The notes below the pieces were generated by a model that worked only from the letters and a program-made list of their open reading frames with translations, was not told the origin of the DNA and did not search any database. From Hymenobacter telluris (GTDB lineage Bacteria; Bacteroidota; Bacteroidia; Cytophagales; Hymenobacteraceae), in NCBI RefSeq assembly GCF_017313265.1, contig NZ_JAFLQZ010000027.1, positions 1-50,396 of the forward strand: DNA of 50,396 bases, in the 5' to 3' direction. This document shows, in pieces, positions 7,513 through 15,321 of the stretch (position 1 is its first letter; every line of letters begins with the position of its first letter). A program made the position numbers and the translations under genes.

Positions 7513-8418
7513 ATGCGCATTCTGATAACTGGTTCCAATGGATTGCTGGGGCAAAAGCTGGTTGAGCTGTTGCGGCAACAGCCCGGCGTGGAGCTGATTG
7601 CCACTTCCCGCGGCGCCAACAAACTGGCCGGCATGTATGCCGACCTGCGGTTTGTGCCGCTCGATGTGGCCAACCAGCAGGAAGTACAGGCCGTGCTGGC
7701 CCGAGAGCAACCCACGCACCTCATCCACACGGCGGCCATGACCAACGTAGACGAGTGCGAGCTAAACCAGGAAGCATGTTGGGCAAGCAACGTGACGGCG
7801 GTAGAGCACTTAGTAGCAGCCTGTACTAAGTACAAAGTGCATCTTATCCACGTCAGTACCGATTTTGTTTTCAGCGGTGAAAAAGGGCCTTTGGCGGAAG
7901 ATGCCGTACCGGCTCCCATAAATTTCTACGGACAAAGCAAGTTAGCAGCCGAACAACTCGTGCAAGCCAGCAAGGGAACGTGGGCTATTGTCCGCACGGT
8001 GCTGGTGTATGGTACCGCCCACGACTACGGCCGGACCAATATTGTGCTGTGGGTGCGCGACTCCCTGCGGGCTGGCAAGGCCATTAAGGTAGTAGACGAC
8101 CAATACCGGACGCCAACTTTGGCCGAAGATTTGGCCCAGGGGTGTTGGCTGGTCGCTCAAAAGAACGCCACGGGTATCTACCACATCAGTAGCAGTGAGG
8201 TCCTCACTCCTTACCAAATGGCGCTGCAAGTAGCAGACTACTTTCAGCTAGACAAAGCGCTTATCACGCGGGTTGATGGCAGCACATTCTCGCAGCCAGC
8301 CAAGCGTCCGCCGCGCACAGGCTTCATCATCGATAAGGCGCAGCGGGAACTGGGCTACCAGCCCCACGACTTCCAAAGCGGTATTGCGGTTCTGGCTCGC
8401 CAAACAGAGGCTCTGTAA
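7513..8418 (+). CDS. RmlD-like NAD(P)-dependent sugar-nucleotide reductase
   Basis: 301 residues, an extended short-chain dehydrogenase. Residues 1-15 contain the Rossmann glycine loop (TGSNGLLGQ), STDFVF sits at 115-120, and the catalytic YGQSK has Tyr139 and Lys143. The pattern matches dTDP-4-dehydrorhamnose reductase (RmlD/RfbD) and the related MAT2B-like branch. No other rml gene is nearby, so true rhamnose synthesis is not shown; it may be a generic epimerase/reductase. It is probably cotranscribed with the cyclophilin gene. Confidence 0.85.
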   Translation: MRILITGSNGLLGQKLVELLRQQPGVELIATSRGANKLAGMYADLRFVPLDVANQQEVQAVLAREQPTHLIHTAAMTNVDECELNQEACWASNVTAVEHLVAACTKYKVHLIHVSTDFVFSGEKGPLAEDAVPAPINFYGQSKLAAEQLVQASKGTWAIVRTVLVYGTAHDYGRTNIVLWVRDSLRAGKAIKVVDDQYRTPTLAEDLAQGCWLVAQKNATGIYHISSSEVLTPYQMALQVADYFQLDKALITRVDGSTFSQPAKRPPRTGFIIDKAQRELGYQPHDFQSGIAVLARQTEAL

Positions 8419-8495
8419 ATAAGCACACATACTTTATCGGGCAGTTGAAGCGTTTTAGCTACGCAGCCGCCCGAACAGACTGGTGCAATTACGCA

Positions 8496-8526
8496 AAAAC
8501 CCCGCAGGCAGAACCAGCGGGGTTTT
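8496..8526. terminator. Bidirectional intrinsic terminator
   Basis: A stem AAAACCCCGC / GCGGGGTTTT with an 11-nt loop lies between the convergent reductase gene and the small minus-strand gene. Both strands carry a T run after the stem. Confidence 0.85.
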
Positions 8527-8599
8527 CACACACCTATTGCAACATTGTTCACTAGCCTTCATACTCCCTTAGTAGAGAAGGCCGTAATAATTAACACTT

Positions 8600-8818
8600 T
8601 TATGTAGATTCCGATAGAACTGTTCCAACCAAGAGGCCTCCAATCAGCATTGCCGTTCCAGAGCGGAGGGCGAGTTCACCGGTTACAAAGGGCACTAATT
8701 CTCCATCAATCGTCTGGAAACCAGACATGGCGGCAGCAACACGTTGATGAGCTGCCATTTCCAGAAGCAAGTAACGCAATGCGTGTCCCTGCCGACGCTT
8801 GAGAAGTAGTGACGCCAT
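8600..8818 (-). CDS. 72-residue protein of unknown function with hydrophobic C-terminus
   Basis: The ATG at 8816-8818 gives 72 residues; a TTG five codons upstream is an alternative. The N-terminal third is basic (LLLKRRQGHALRY). The middle is neutral, and the end is hydrophobic and glycine-rich (GTAMLIGGLLVGTVLSEST), as in a small membrane-inserting peptide. No family is recognised. A -7 element (TAGTTTTG on this strand) lies at 8882-8889. Its upstream region shares a composite element with the region in front of the repeat-peptide gene at 13311. It is in the same orientation as the Opp cluster and downstream of it, but has its own promoter. Real coding is likely but not certain. Confidence 0.55.
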   Translation of the reverse strand: MASLLLKRRQGHALRYLLLEMAAHQRVAAAMSGFQTIDGELVPFVTGELALRSGTAMLIGGLLVGTVLSEST

Positions 8819-8881
8819 TGTTAGCCGAAGCAAACAGCGAGAGAAGGTGACTTTTTCGGTGCTTTATCCTTTAGCACATTA

Positions 8882-8936
8882 CAAAACTAGGGGTATGGCC
8901 AAGGGATGTAAAGGAAAAAAGTCTGCTATTTGTGAC
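8882..8936 (-). promoter_or_regulatory. Promoter and composite upstream element (copy A)
   Basis: Written on the plus strand, TGTAAAGGAAAAA at 8907-8919 is followed after nine bases by TTTGTGAC at 8929-8936. The same arrangement with the same spacing recurs at 13578-13607 (copy B). On the minus strand the block reads TTTAC, 18 nt, TAGTTTTG (8882-8889), a plausible promoter for the 72-residue gene. A further TTTGTGAC is at 9073-9080. The block may be a regulator-binding site. Confidence 0.5.
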
Positions 8937-9086
8937 TAGTCTTTTAGCGTGACTAAGTGCTGATTATTAACGTGTGAAAATGAAAATAGCAAAATCAATA
9001 ATTTTATTCGTGTGATATTCAAATAGTTGTAATTATATAGTTTTGTATTATGTCTTGATGCATGTTGTCCTGTTTGTGACATGGAA

Positions 9087-10088
9087 TCAGAAAGTGCTTT
9101 TTATTTTACCTAATGTCAGCAGCTTTCTTAAAGACAGGGTAGTCGCCAGTAAGCAGATACCCGGAAAGAGCAATAGCCACCAAGATGAGGGTGATAAGCG
9201 GCTGAGCGCTAGTAGTTTTCCCCAGCTAGGCGTTTCAGGAGGCAGGCCAATTCCCAAAAAAGACAGTGTGGTTTCAAGCGCAATAAATACTGCAATGCTC
9301 AGAGGGAAAGTGGTAGCAATTGGCCTCCACGCATTAGGCAAAAGATGGTGCCGTATGATGCGCCAAGCAGGCAGGCCAATAGAATGAGCAGCTTCCAGGT
9401 AAGGCAACTCAAGTAACCGGCGCACTTCGGCACGTGTCAGCCGGGCCGACTGGGTCCAGGAGGTGAGGGCAAGGAGTAGCACCAGTCCTGGGATAGTTGG
9501 TTCGAAGGCAGCGGCTATGGCCAATACCAATAACAGACGGGGAATGGCAGCCAACAGCGTTACAGCGGCCAATACCAGCTGATCAACTGGAAAAGCCAGC
9601 GGCCGGCGAAAAAGGGAAAATCGTTGTAGCTGCTTGCCCAGCAAAAGTGCCGTTCCGCCAAGTAGCAACGGGTACCATACTCTGGCAATACCTGCTTGGG
9701 GTAATCGGAACAGAAACAGGCTGCCAGCAAGTAGCACTGCTGCCAGCCAATAGGCACAGGGAAAACGAAGCCGGGTATTGCCGTAATAGCCTGCTATGAG
9801 CCCCAAGGTGGTACCTAGAGCGGTAGCAAGCGCTGCTGCCGGCAGGCTAACAAGCAACGTAGTGCGTGCGCCGTATAGCAGCATAGTCCCTACATCCTGA
9901 CCTAGCGGATCGGTGCCCAGCCAGTGCTGAAAAGTAAGAGGTGGAACGCTCGTGCTGCGTAGGTCTGGCGTAAGGGAAGATTCGGGCAGAAACAAAGACC
10001 CAATAGCCGCAAACACCAAAAGAAGCAGCCATCCTATTGCCGCTCCGTGTTGCCAGCTTATTTTCTCACTCCACGCCAAGCGCCTCAT
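9087..10088 (-). CDS. Oligopeptide-type ABC transporter permease (OppC/DppC-like)
   Basis: 333 residues. The N-terminal membrane segment near 20-35 is followed by the family signature HWLGTDPLGQDVGTMLLYGARTTL-type region (about 95-118), several further membrane segments, and the EAA loop around SIGLPAWRIIRHHLLPN that docks with an ATPase. The start codon overlaps the stop of the preceding permease gene as ATGA, so translation is coupled. It forms a heterodimer with the OppB-like subunit at 10085. No ATP-binding subunit is encoded next to it. The middle has an extra hydrophobic stretch compared with typical DppC (about 300 residues). Confidence 0.9.
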   Translation of the reverse strand: MRRLAWSEKISWQHGAAIGWLLLLVFAAIGSLFLPESSLTPDLRSTSVPPLTFQHWLGTDPLGQDVGTMLLYGARTTLLVSLPAAALATALGTTLGLIAGYYGNTRLRFPCAYWLAAVLLAGSLFLFRLPQAGIARVWYPLLLGGTALLLGKQLQRFSLFRRPLAFPVDQLVLAAVTLLAAIPRLLLVLAIAAAFEPTIPGLVLLLALTSWTQSARLTRAEVRRLLELPYLEAAHSIGLPAWRIIRHHLLPNAWRPIATTFPLSIAVFIALETTLSFLGIGLPPETPSWGKLLALSRLSPSSWWLLLFPGICLLATTLSLRKLLTLGKIKSTF

Positions 10089-11152
10089 TGGATACCAATG
10101 CGTAAGCGAGGATCGGCCAGCTGATACAGCCAGTCGGCTAGGGCCAGAGTGAGCAGCCGCGCCGCAAGCACAACCAGGATACCACCCAAAACCACAGGGT
10201 AGTCGTGGGTGGCAGCGGCATCGGCCAGCAGCCGGCCCAGGCCTGGCAAAGCAAAGATTAGCTCCACCACCACCGCGCCAGCCAGTAAATTGGGAACCAA
10301 CTCAGTGAAGAGAGTGAAAATTGGAAGCAGCGCATTGCGTAGTGCGTGCCTACGTAAAACCTGCTTCTCCAGCAGCCCTTTGGCGCGGGCCGTTTGGGTG
10401 TAGGGTAGTCCCGCCTCGTGCCGAAGAGCACTGACCAGTTGCAAAGTAGGCTCGGTGAGTGCCGTAATAACTAAGCTGGCGAGCGGAAGAACCAGAAAAG
10501 CTGGCTGGCTGAGCAAATACACGATGCTACTGGTTTCGTCATCTTGCATGCCAAGGCCATAGGTCGGGAACAACGCCAAAAAATCAGGGTTAGCCAGCAG
10601 CAGCAGCAGCAAAAGCGCAACCACAAAAATGGGGAGCGAATCAAGCGCATACAATCCAGTAAGGAGCCAGCGCAGACCGGGCCGAGATGCCAGCCACAGA
10701 CCTAGCACCACCGAAAGCCCAATGGTCAGCAACGCTGCAAGGCCAGTGAGAGGTAGCGTAACGAGTAAGGCGCTGGCCAGCAAGGTACTAACCGGTTCTT
10801 CTGTTCGATAGGAGCGCCCAAGGTTGCCGTGCAGCAACCCATTCAACCACTGGTGATACTGGTTATGGGTGCCGTTCCAACGCCAGCGGGCCGCGGGCCG
10901 CATTTGGTGCTGACTAACGGGAGCGTACGAAATGTAGAAAACAGGCTTTGTTAAGCCTAACCGAAGGCGAGCCGCTTGCTGGGCCTGCTGTATTTTTTCT
11001 GCGGACGTTTCAGTTTCCAGGCGGTCCGCTAGGCGTTCCGTTGCCTGCGCATCATTGACAGGCAGGGAATGGACCAGCACGAATAACACCGTGATAAGCC
11101 CCCACCCGGTAAGCAGCAACTGCAAGAAACGACCCAATACCCTCCGCACCAT
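10085..11152 (-). CDS. Oligopeptide-type ABC transporter permease (OppB/DppB-like)
   Basis: 355 residues. The first membrane segment lies at about 9-28 (LLLTGWGLITVLFVLVHSLP). A periplasmic region of about 110 residues follows, which is normal for OppB. Five more hydrophobic segments and the EAA loop ARAKGLLEKQVLRRHALRNALLP complete the family pattern. The gene begins 6 nt after the stop of the binding-protein gene and its TGA overlaps the ATG of the OppC-like gene. These three genes therefore form one transcription unit. Confidence 0.9.
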   Translation of the reverse strand: MVRRVLGRFLQLLLTGWGLITVLFVLVHSLPVNDAQATERLADRLETETSAEKIQQAQQAARLRLGLTKPVFYISYAPVSQHQMRPAARWRWNGTHNQYHQWLNGLLHGNLGRSYRTEEPVSTLLASALLVTLPLTGLAALLTIGLSVVLGLWLASRPGLRWLLTGLYALDSLPIFVVALLLLLLLANPDFLALFPTYGLGMQDDETSSIVYLLSQPAFLVLPLASLVITALTEPTLQLVSALRHEAGLPYTQTARAKGLLEKQVLRRHALRNALLPIFTLFTELVPNLLAGAVVVELIFALPGLGRLLADAAATHDYPVVLGGILVVLAARLLTLALADWLYQLADPRLRIGIQ

Positions 11153-11158
11153 ACCTAC

Positions 11159-12877
11159 TTAACGCCTAGACGAAGAATTCGGCTTCAACTGCAAGGCATC
11201 ATAACCAGGCTGAATACTAGTGGCCTGCACCGTAGGGCTAAGCCGCCGGGAGGCTATCAGGCGGTGGCGCGCAAAGTAAAGAACAACCAGCGGCGACTCC
11301 TGCTGCAACAGGGTCTGAAAACGCCGGAGTAATTTGGCTTTGCGCATAGTATTCTGCTCAACTGAAATGGCGTCTATCAGACGGTCGCCTTCGGCATTCT
11401 GGAAATGCGTATAGTTGAGAATACCAATGCCTTTGGAGTGTAGAATTGGTTTGAAATTATAGGAAAACGGATTGCCATGCATGGTGCGCACATACATGTC
11501 TATTTCGCCTTTCCTCAACCGCTTTTTCAATAGCTCACTGTTTCGGGGCTGAGCCTTAACAAGAATGCCTAGCTTTTTAGCCGCTGCCTGAAACTGCAAG
11601 GCGATAATCTCATGGCCTGAATCTTCAGCTTTGTAACTAACGCCAAGGGCAAGCTGCTTTCCGTCTTGCCACCAAGTGCCATTGGGCTGTCGGCGCCATC
11701 CTGCTTGTTGCAACAGTCCGGCGGCGGCTTTGGGGTTGAAAGCAGGTAGCGGCAGGCTGTCGTTGTAAGCTAATTTGTCGTGTGGGTTTATCAGGCTGAC
11801 ACTACGGTAAGCTAGTCCCTGCTGGGTAGCTTGTACCAGCCCCGGAATGTCAAAGAGCATGCTTAACGCTCGGCGGGTAAGCGCATTTTGCAGAGCCGGG
11901 CGCTGGGTGTTGAAACCCACTACCGTCATGTCGTAAGAGTCGGCAACCCGGAAAAATAGGTTCGCCGTATCGGCAGAGTGCCGAAGACGGTTGAACTCCC
12001 GTGCTGTAGGCATGGGGTATAAATCGATACTACCGCGCCGAAGCGCCAGGAGTGCCGTAGCATCATCCGGAATGATACGAAAATCGAGCTGGGGAGCGTT
12101 AGCCTGTAGCCACCGCGGAGCATTCCGGACGTTGCGGGCCCACCACTTGGATTTGCGTTGTAGGCGTAAATAACGGTTTTTAGCCCAGGCTGTTAAGGTG
12201 TAGGGCCCACACCCTGGCAACTTATTCGGCGGTGAAGTACGGTACCGGTGAGCAAGGGCCCGCAGTGCCGGATAGCGCTGCACTGCGGCAAGTGTATCAG
12301 TCCGTAGTAAGGGCAGGGGCACAGGGCGTAAGGTTCCCTGTGGATCGAGGCTGTATTCGGGCAGAATTAAATAGTCGCCTGAAGAGCCAATAATATCTTG
12401 AGAAGCGCTTTGGCAGACCAGTGTAAACCGGCGGGCATTGCTGGCATCCAACTCAATATCCAGTACAAAGCCGTATTGGGCACGCATGTACTCGGTTGGC
12501 AGGCCAGGGCAATTCAATACTTTAAGGGTAAAGGCCACGTCCCGCGCTACTACTGGCTGGCCATTGTCCCAGGTTGCTTCTGGCCTAAGCGTATATGTAA
12601 GCAGCGTGAGACTGTCGCGGCGGCTAACAACGGGCAACGACTGCGCCAGCCAAGGAACATAGCGCTGACTTTGATAATCGCCGACTAACAGGCTGCCATG
12701 CAGTAGGTTGATAACCTCGATTGCCTGGGGCGCAGTAGCTAGCAACGGATCCAGCGTTTGCGGGTCGGTAGCCCAACGGATGCGCACAGACTCGGGGGCA
12801 TCAGGCTGCGAGGTGCAAGCCGTGAGTCCAATACAACCTAAGAGCAGGGCTAATAAGCCGAACGAGAAAGACTTCAT
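11159..12877 (-). CDS. Oligopeptide-binding lipoprotein of an ABC transporter (SBP family 5)
   Basis: 572 residues from the ATG at 12875-12877. A lipoprotein signal with lipobox LTAC places the acylated Cys near residue 21. The body matches SBP_bac_5: RIRWATDPQTLDPL, TYTLRPEATWDNGQPVVARDVAFTLK, a peptide-binding cleft region and SYKAEDSGHEIIALQFQAAAKKLGI. By family knowledge it captures peptides (occasionally nickel or sugars) for import. An alternative ATG seven codons upstream gives a poorer signal. The repeat-peptide gene ends 83 nt upstream with no obvious terminator between them, so this may be the second gene of that transcript. Confidence 0.9.
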   Translation of the reverse strand: MKSFSFGLLALLLGCIGLTACTSQPDAPESVRIRWATDPQTLDPLLATAPQAIEVINLLHGSLLVGDYQSQRYVPWLAQSLPVVSRRDSLTLLTYTLRPEATWDNGQPVVARDVAFTLKVLNCPGLPTEYMRAQYGFVLDIELDASNARRFTLVCQSASQDIIGSSGDYLILPEYSLDPQGTLRPVPLPLLRTDTLAAVQRYPALRALAHRYRTSPPNKLPGCGPYTLTAWAKNRYLRLQRKSKWWARNVRNAPRWLQANAPQLDFRIIPDDATALLALRRGSIDLYPMPTAREFNRLRHSADTANLFFRVADSYDMTVVGFNTQRPALQNALTRRALSMLFDIPGLVQATQQGLAYRSVSLINPHDKLAYNDSLPLPAFNPKAAAGLLQQAGWRRQPNGTWWQDGKQLALGVSYKAEDSGHEIIALQFQAAAKKLGILVKAQPRNSELLKKRLRKGEIDMYVRTMHGNPFSYNFKPILHSKGIGILNYTHFQNAEGDRLIDAISVEQNTMRKAKLLRRFQTLLQQESPLVVLYFARHRLIASRRLSPTVQATSIQPGYDALQLKPNSSSRR

Positions 12878-12960
12878 TGGCTGGAAACAGCTCAGCAATG
12901 GGTGCCGGGCAAGTTAACCAAGAAATCTGAGCCATTCACATCCGCCCAGACTTCTGTGTA

Positions 12961-13311
12961 CTATTTGCCGGTCCAGCCGCCGTTGCCGTGGTCTTCATCA
13001 ATGCCGGTCCAGCCACCATTGCCGTGCTCCTGATCAACACCCGTCCAGCCGCCGTTGCCGTGGTCGTTGATGCCGGTCCAGCCGCCATTGCCGTGGTCTT
13101 GGTCGATACCGGTCCAGCCGCCGTTACCGTGGTCGTTGATGCCGGTCCAGCCGCCATTGCCGTGGTCTTGGTCGATACCCGTCCAGCCGCCGTTGCCGTG
13201 GTCCACTACGCTTACTACTACAGGGCCTGGGCCGGAAGGTAGAGCATTTGCTTCTGGGCTAACAGTGAAGCTGCTGATTTGGAATAGGGCGAGAGCGAGG
13301 AAATTCAGCAT
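12961..13311 (-). CDS. Secreted tandem-repeat protein (seven DHGNGGWTG units)
   Basis: 116 residues. The N-terminus (MLNFLALALFQISSFTVSPEANA) looks like a secretion signal, followed by a linker PSGPGPVVVSVV. The rest is seven near-identical units: DHGNGGWTGIDQ and DHGNGGWTGIN alternate, then variants with VDQ, EHGNGG and IDE, ending in DHGNGGWTGK. Unit lengths are 12, 11, 12, 11, 12, 12 and 10 residues. There are no cysteines. The units could bind metal through Asp/Asn or be a multi-copy peptide precursor; no family is recognised. It lies just upstream of the oligopeptide-binding protein gene and divergent from a TPR-like gene. The opposite strand is also open through the repeats because every unit is a multiple of three. 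Confidence 0.75.
   Translation of the reverse strand: MLNFLALALFQISSFTVSPEANALPSGPGPVVVSVVDHGNGGWTGIDQDHGNGGWTGINDHGNGGWTGIDQDHGNGGWTGINDHGNGGWTGVDQEHGNGGWTGIDEDHGNGGWTGK
12964..13206. repeat. In-gene tandem repeat, 33/36-nt units with 69-nt higher-order period
   Basis: Seven direct repeats encode the DHGNGGWTG units. Alternating 36- and 33-nt units give a 69-nt superunit, the sign of recent expansion by unequal crossing-over or slippage. Units carry only a few synonymous and conservative differences. Confidence 0.85.
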
Positions 13312-13670
13312 GATATTATTTGTTTGTGTCGTTCAAGTGATTGATTGACACAAAGGTGTAGGCAAACTCAGCTCATGAAAAGGAAAGACTACTCGCAAAA
13401 GTGATTTGCATTATTTAAATTAGTTATGGTAATTTTGAAATATAATTAACATTATTCTCCTTTGCACACTACCATACAGGCCTAGCTTAGCTGCATAAAA
13501 GGGACTGATTTGTGACATTTAGCCAATAAAAAAGGTGTATTTTCCTAGTTACAAAGGTTCATTCAATAGGAAGGGACTGTAAAGGAAAAACCTGGTTATT
13601 TTGTGACGTAGTTTCAGCAACCATGGTGGTATTGAAAATGCTGTTCAGCGTGTAGACAAGTGTTTATAGG
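13312..13670. promoter_or_regulatory. AT-rich divergent control region with repeated TTTGTGAC motif (copy B element)
   Basis: This 359-nt gene-free stretch is much more AT-rich than its surroundings and separates the divergent repeat-peptide and 509-residue genes. It contains TGTAAAGGAAAAA at 13578-13590 and TTTGTGAC at 13600-13607, the same composite block as at 8907-8936. A second TTTGTGAC is at 13509-13516, preceded by GGGACTGA, and a one-mismatch copy (TTTGTGTC) lies near 13323. On the minus strand TTTAC is followed after 19 nt by AACCTTTG (13552-13559), a weak promoter. Both flanking genes may be controlled from here. Confidence 0.5.
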
Positions 13671-15200
13671 ATGGAAGAGTTGATCAATTTGGCGCAGATT
13701 GTGACAGACAGGCGTCTGAAAGTGCTGCCACTCCTTGATTTCAACGCCAAAAGTGGCGCTAACAAGGAGATGACCCTTGTGAATATGCTGGTGGACAATC
13801 AGAGCCGCACGCAACAGCAGACCATAAGGGAGCTATATGGCAAAAGCGACACAGCAAGCCACACAGCCTTCCGGAAACTTAAATCCAGAGTGCAGCAGAA
13901 GTTGCTGAACCATCTCTTCTTTCTAGACGAATCGGACCCCAGGCACCCTATTTCCCGCCGGTATGAGCAACAATGTCTGAGCTTATATTATCAGATTAGC
14001 ACACTCCATCAGGAAGGGGAATACGCCATTGCTGAACGCTTAGCTCGCAAGGCATTGCGGTTGGCTGAAACCCTTGAGTTCACCCAATATGCAGTGTTGT
14101 GCGGACAATTGCTACGCAGCATGTATGTTGATTTGCAAAGGCCCAGCAACTTCAAGAGCAACAACAAGAAACTGGCTGCCAACCAGAAGCTACTGGCGCT
14201 GGAAGAGGAAGCCGCGCAAGTTTACTGGGAGGCCAAGTCAATGCTGGCACATACAGTGCGGTCAAGAAGATTAGTGCTAGAGAAAATCAGTGCTTATGCC
14301 AACCGGCTAGAGGAGCTGCATCAGGTAGCTAATACCTTCACTACCTTTATCTTTCATTATCGGACGCGGCTTGCCCAAGAGGAACTGGTAGGCAATTACA
14401 AGGAAATTATTCGGCTAACCACCGCAACCACTCGTAGCTGGGAAAAGGGTACCATAAACCGCAAGCGTTTCGATAAGCGCTACAATAACTACATGAGCGT
14501 ATATGCGCACTTGCGCAATCAGCAGCCGGTGGAGGGATTGAAACTGGCGGAAGACTACGCAAAAGATTTCCATTATTCGGCGGCTAACTGGCTGTATTTT
14601 CTGGAAACCTACCTGTTGCTGGCTATCCATGCCGGGCAGTATGGCCAGGCGCAGGATCTGTTGCAATCGGCTCGGAAGAGCATGTATTACGCCAAGCAGC
14701 GCCAAGCAGCACAACAGCGCTGGGACTTATATGAAGCCTATCTGCAATTTGTGCGCCCGGAAGGCTCACCATTGCGCATGCGCAGTTTCAACGCCTTTGT
14801 GCAGACCGTTCCCAGCCACAGCCGCGACAAGCAGGGCTACAACGTGGCCGTGCTGATTCTACAGTTTCTGTACTACCTGCGGCAGCGCGACCTAGAAGGG
14901 CTATTGGTAAGACTGGAAGGCTTGCGGAAGTATCAGCAGCGCCACTTGCGCGACGCTGGAGCCCTGCGTAGTCAATTGTTTTTTCGGTTGCTGGCCATTA
15001 CCGTGAAGTCTGATTTCGACCCGGCACTTAGCCAGCAGCTAGGCGAACCATTACTGAAAAAGATGCAAGCTGCTCCGCCACCCGGTGAGGCTTTCTCGGA
15101 AATCGAGATTGTGCCTTACGAGGATTTATGGGCGCTGGCGCTGGAAATTCTGAAAGTAACCGCCGCACAAGTGACCGAAGAAAGCCGGCATCTGGTGTAG
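13671..15200 (+). CDS. 509-residue helical-repeat (TPR-like) protein of unknown function
   Basis: No signal peptide or membrane segment, so probably cytoplasmic. Residues 1-90 (LAQIVTDRRLKVLPLL, then a basic stretch TAFRKLKSRVQQKLLNHLFF) are compact and positively charged and could form a nucleic-acid-binding or interaction module. From about 110 onward the protein is a run of amphipathic helix pairs with TPR-like spacing, for example EGEYAIAERLARKALRLAETLEF. The ATG at 13671 is preceded by the AT-rich control region. It is divergent from the repeat-peptide and Opp genes. The family is not recognised. It could be a TPR-type sensor or regulator, but no helix-turn-helix is certain. Confidence 0.75.
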   Translation: MEELINLAQIVTDRRLKVLPLLDFNAKSGANKEMTLVNMLVDNQSRTQQQTIRELYGKSDTASHTAFRKLKSRVQQKLLNHLFFLDESDPRHPISRRYEQQCLSLYYQISTLHQEGEYAIAERLARKALRLAETLEFTQYAVLCGQLLRSMYVDLQRPSNFKSNNKKLAANQKLLALEEEAAQVYWEAKSMLAHTVRSRRLVLEKISAYANRLEELHQVANTFTTFIFHYRTRLAQEELVGNYKEIIRLTTATTRSWEKGTINRKRFDKRYNNYMSVYAHLRNQQPVEGLKLAEDYAKDFHYSAANWLYFLETYLLLAIHAGQYGQAQDLLQSARKSMYYAKQRQAAQQRWDLYEAYLQFVRPEGSPLRMRSFNAFVQTVPSHSRDKQGYNVAVLILQFLYYLRQRDLEGLLVRLEGLRKYQQRHLRDAGALRSQLFFRLLAITVKSDFDPALSQQLGEPLLKKMQAAPPPGEAFSEIEIVPYEDLWALALEILKVTAAQVTEESRHLV

Positions 15201-15201
15201 G

Positions 15202-15240
15202 GCGGCGTACTGTAATAGAACCTCTGTTACAGTGCGCCGC
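15202..15240 (+). terminator. Hairpin after the 509-residue gene
   Basis: The arms GCGGCGTACTGTAA and TTACAGTGCGCCGC pair over 14 positions with one G-T wobble and an 11-nt loop, starting one base after the stop codon. The T tract is poor, so termination may be weak or factor-aided. Confidence 0.55.
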
Positions 15241-15321
15241 TTGTTGGGTTGTCTGCTAAAACGCCAAACTCTCACTGAACGGCGAGTGATTAGCTAGGGC
15301 TATGTAGGGATACTTAGGGTT

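Noticed and set aside
9043..9387. A plus-strand frame after a TAGTTTTG sequence at 9038-9045
   Set aside because: Most of it is antisense to the OppC-like gene and the translation shows no conserved features; the -7 match may be chance in AT-rich DNA.
12964..13206. CRISPR-like regular repeats
   Set aside because: The units are contiguous with no spacers of unrelated sequence and encode a protein repeat.
12988..13348. Plus-strand frames across the tandem repeats (Pro/Trp-rich or Ala/Val-rich)
   Set aside because: They are open only because each repeat is a multiple of three. The minus-strand frame has a signal peptide and sits in an operon-like position.
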